Under the pieces are notes generated by a model that worked only from the letters and a program-made list of their open reading frames with translations, was not told the origin of the DNA and searched no databases. Positions 61,385-64,000 of a DNA stretch of 64,000 bases are shown piece after piece. Positions within the stretch are counted from its first letter, which is position 1. Each line of letters begins with the position of its first letter. This DNA comes from Gonocerus acuteangulatus (lineage: Eukaryota > Arthropoda > Insecta > Hemiptera > Coreidae), in NCBI GenBank assembly GCA_946811695.1, contig OX328132.1:94469534-94533533 (forward strand), read 5' to 3'. The position numbers and the translations under genes were made by a program.

Positions 61385-64000
61385 CAACCTAAAATTATTA
61401 GGGACAGCAGCGATGAAGCTGTTTTACTCCCATTCCTCCTGCCATGAGAACCAACACTGCTCTGACTTTGAAATCTTAGATAAAGAACTAGATGAGGGGG
61501 AAACTAGACTTTCTCGGTACAAACAGGCATGTCTTAAAGTTTCAAGAAAAAGAAAATTAAAACTCAACCACAAAAAAACAACTATGAAGAATAATTGCGT
61601 GACAACTTTTAAGGCAGGCTCAGATATTACGTTTGAGCCTGATGTAAAATCACAATTTCTGCTAAAGTTTCAAGGGTAGCAGTCAGTGGGGATATGTTCA
61701 TATTGAAAAAAAAAACAGATTTAAAATGTCTGAAACTATATTATCAAAGGACTACTATCTAGGTTCGCTTTTTGAATGCAATAACACAAAAATACCACTT
61801 GGTTTAATTTGTTGGGAACCAGAAAATTAAAATGACTTCATGTTGCAAGCGATTCAGAATGACGTTACTGAGCTCCAGGATATAGATCTTACAGTCCATC
61901 TGATTATTGGTGGGGATTGGAATGCAAAGCTAGGGAAATCTTACCTCTACTGATGATGATATATTTCAATCTCACTCTTTTCCTGTAGAATGTCCAGTCA
62001 GCGATAAAAACCTGGATGAAAGAGGGATAAATTTGGATAAACTTATGGATAATTTGGGTTTTTGGCTTGTAATGGCTAATAATCTAGTCAACATTGGTCC
62101 TAAAGGTGTCAGTGTTTTATACTACTTTTGGATTTCAGATACATGCCTTGATTTTGTTCATGACTTCTCTGTTGCTAAGTTATGTAGTTTTTCCAATAAT
62201 ATCCCCTGATTTCTGACCTTTTCTCAAATTGTGATGCTAAATCTGAGATGATTAGTTTTAGTAAGAAACAAAATTACTTTGCCAGCCATACTGAAATTGT
62301 CAACTAGCATAAGTAAGTAATAAAAGCAGATGTAACTAATTTAGACGTCTGCCTGGATATGTAGAACTCTTTGAATTCACACGCCCTATACGCTGGTTTT
62401 ATAAGGCAAGTGAAAGTTAGTTTGAATACTAATAGGAAACCTTAACTTAACACTTACCATTTTGAGGGGGAAAAACGATTTAAGTTTCTTCTTAAAGCGT
62501 CACACAAAAAAAGATTCATCCTTCCTTACCTTAGAAAACTTTCCTCTTACCACCAAAGTAACTTTCCTTCTCCCACCAAAGTAAGTTAGTAACAAAAACA
62601 AAGACTTCATCCATTCCACTATGTCTGATCTAGATAGCACCTTCACTTTAGAAGAACTAGAGGAAGCTATCAAAAATTCCCCAATAAATAAAGCAACGGG
62701 ACCCGATTTAATACCAAATGAAGTATATAAGCATTTTGATGAGAGATAGAAGCCTTATCTTCTGAACATTTATAATTGGATTTGGTACAATGAATCCATT
62801 CCTCATTTTGTAAACTAATGAAAATGACTCTTATCCACAAGAAAGGGTTGTAGGAAGACCCCAGAAACTATAGAGGGATTTCAATCCTAAATGATTTCTT
62901 GAACCTTTTAACAAGCATGCTCAACTATAGACTTACCGGGTGGGTTGAAGAGGAAGGTCTTGTCCCACATATCAAAATGATACCAGAAAAGGATGCCACG
63001 ATGCAATATTTGATATGACCTCACCTGTAAACATTTCACTCAGACTGGAAAAACATAAAGTCATAGCTATTTTTTTTTTTGTAGATTTTCAAAGGGCTTT
63101 TGCTTAAAAAAAACAAAAAAAAAAACATAACAAATTATAGCAGTGTTTGTATGATTATGGTATAAGCGGATGAATGTTAAGAATCATAATTGACCTATAT
63201 GGTTCAGCATCTTTTAACCGTTGAAGGCATCAATTCTAAAGAGATACCAATCACAGAAGATCTGCATAAGAGTGGATTCCTTAGCCCTCTATTAATCTTG
63301 CTTTATATAGCAGACATATAAGACTTCAATGAAACAATGCATATGGATGGGATATCAGTCATTAATCTAATTCTTCTTTTAATTCTTAATGCTAATGAAT
63401 TAGAGACCCTGGCATCAAGTTGGAAAGATGCTCGACTTAAATAAAATGTGCTGGATAAATATTGTCTTGGAAGCAGATTAAATTAAATGTTGACAAAACT
63501 GTTTTTTTGCCTTTCTGGAGTGGTGGTAATGCAAGGAAATATCAGAACCTCATTTATTAAGGACAAACTGTAAAACTGTTAAGGAAGTAAATGAATTCCC
63601 CTAACTAGGAGTTCCATTGTACAGCTCAGCGAAAGTCTCCCTAGCTCCTGATTGTTGTGATCTAATTCTGCAAGTGTGTACAACCCTATACTGAATATTC
63701 TTTGCAGGTCCAAATTGGAGTCATGGGGTATAAAAGAAACACTGTTACAGTCAATGACTGAGATCACATGTTGTACAGGGCAGAAATATGAAGATCACAA
63801 TGTAGTTATGTTTTTGAAAAAGGGGAGTTACCGTTCTTTAAAAGGCTTTTTCATTTACCTGTCACTACAATAAAAAGTTATGTCTAAAGGAAACTAGTCA
63901 TAAGACTGCAACATATAAGGTTGTTAAAAGAAGTTTTTATTGGTGACAACATCTCCTTGGAATGACTGAATCTGAGCTCTCGCATATGGCCTACTCAGGA
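61385..64000 (+). pseudogene. Non-LTR retrotransposon (endonuclease and reverse transcriptase), decayed
   Basis: A start-like MDQPKIIRDSSDEAV at about 61381 is followed by a frame of 88 codons. An APE-type endonuclease segment (about 61840-62280) has GGDWNAKLG and LDERGINLDKLMDNLGF. The reverse transcriptase starts with NKATGPDLIPNEVYKH (about 62690), then NYRGISILNDF, VDFQRAF (motif A, Asp present) and LYDYGISG. The thumb has EFPLTRSSIV/YLGVPLYSS-type text near 63600. Many stops and shifts show it is dead. The 3' end is beyond the window. The clade is probably CR1/Jockey-like but not settled. Confidence 0.75.

Overview
This is an AT-rich animal genomic window with no bacterial-type gene organisation. 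It holds four spliced exons of one host gene and a very dense, deeply nested set of mostly dead transposable elements. The exons, on the + strand with correct GT/AG borders and compatible phases, encode the N-terminal coiled-coil part of a RIM-binding protein (RIM-BP), a presynaptic active-zone scaffold. That gene, together with Tc1/mariner, piggyBac, Helentron-like, tRNA-SINE, Jockey/CR1-type LINE and hammerhead-ribozyme repeats, points to an invertebrate, probably an arthropod. The species cannot be fixed from the window.

Positions 1-37.3 kb contain no recognisable host exon. The dominant family here fits Helentron-associated interspersed elements (HINEs) in five ways: a 5' hairpin; a 13-nt sub-terminal inverted repeat (TTAGCGCGGTTCC and its complement near the two ends); an internal (TA)n microsatellite; a 3' hairpin of the form CGCAG-TTC-CTGCG; and insertion in A/T runs. 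I place about seventeen copies. Many were inserted into one another, and several outer copies can be traced across the insertions: 3958-6681, 7457-12451, 18997-22738 and 31819-37055. Between them lie a LINE 3' end (2-960), LINE ORF1 (about 12 kb), piggyBac fragments, MITEs with 8-bp target duplications, and a 3.6-kb block of direct and inverted repeats (13.9-17.5 kb).

Positions 37.3-55.4 kb carry the RIM-BP exons (39096-39248, 45590-45761, 47730-47831, 55235-55393), separated by introns of about 2-7 kb. The introns hold a Tc1 fossil with IR/DR termini, a 1.5-kb long-TIR element, a 180-bp-arm palindrome with hammerhead cores, SINEs, and an AT-rich minus-strand coding relic (51.4-52.3 kb). Positions 55.4-64 kb are probably the next intron or intergenic DNA. 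They contain an inverted mariner pair, a second hammerhead fold-back with a perfect 13-bp target duplication, SINEs, a Harbinger-like MITE and a decayed endonuclease/reverse-transcriptase LINE running off the right edge. The SH3 and FN3 exons expected for RIM-BP are not in the window.

The most unusual observations are two. First, two SINEs flanking the first exon segment have crossed flanks: the target duplication of one SINE is split between them, and a Helitron reading frame is continuous only if the two flanks are rejoined. This implies recombination, a tandem or circular intermediate, or a misassembly. Second, a group of fold-back elements carries recognisable hammerhead ribozyme cores, with 13-14 bp target duplications at two of them.
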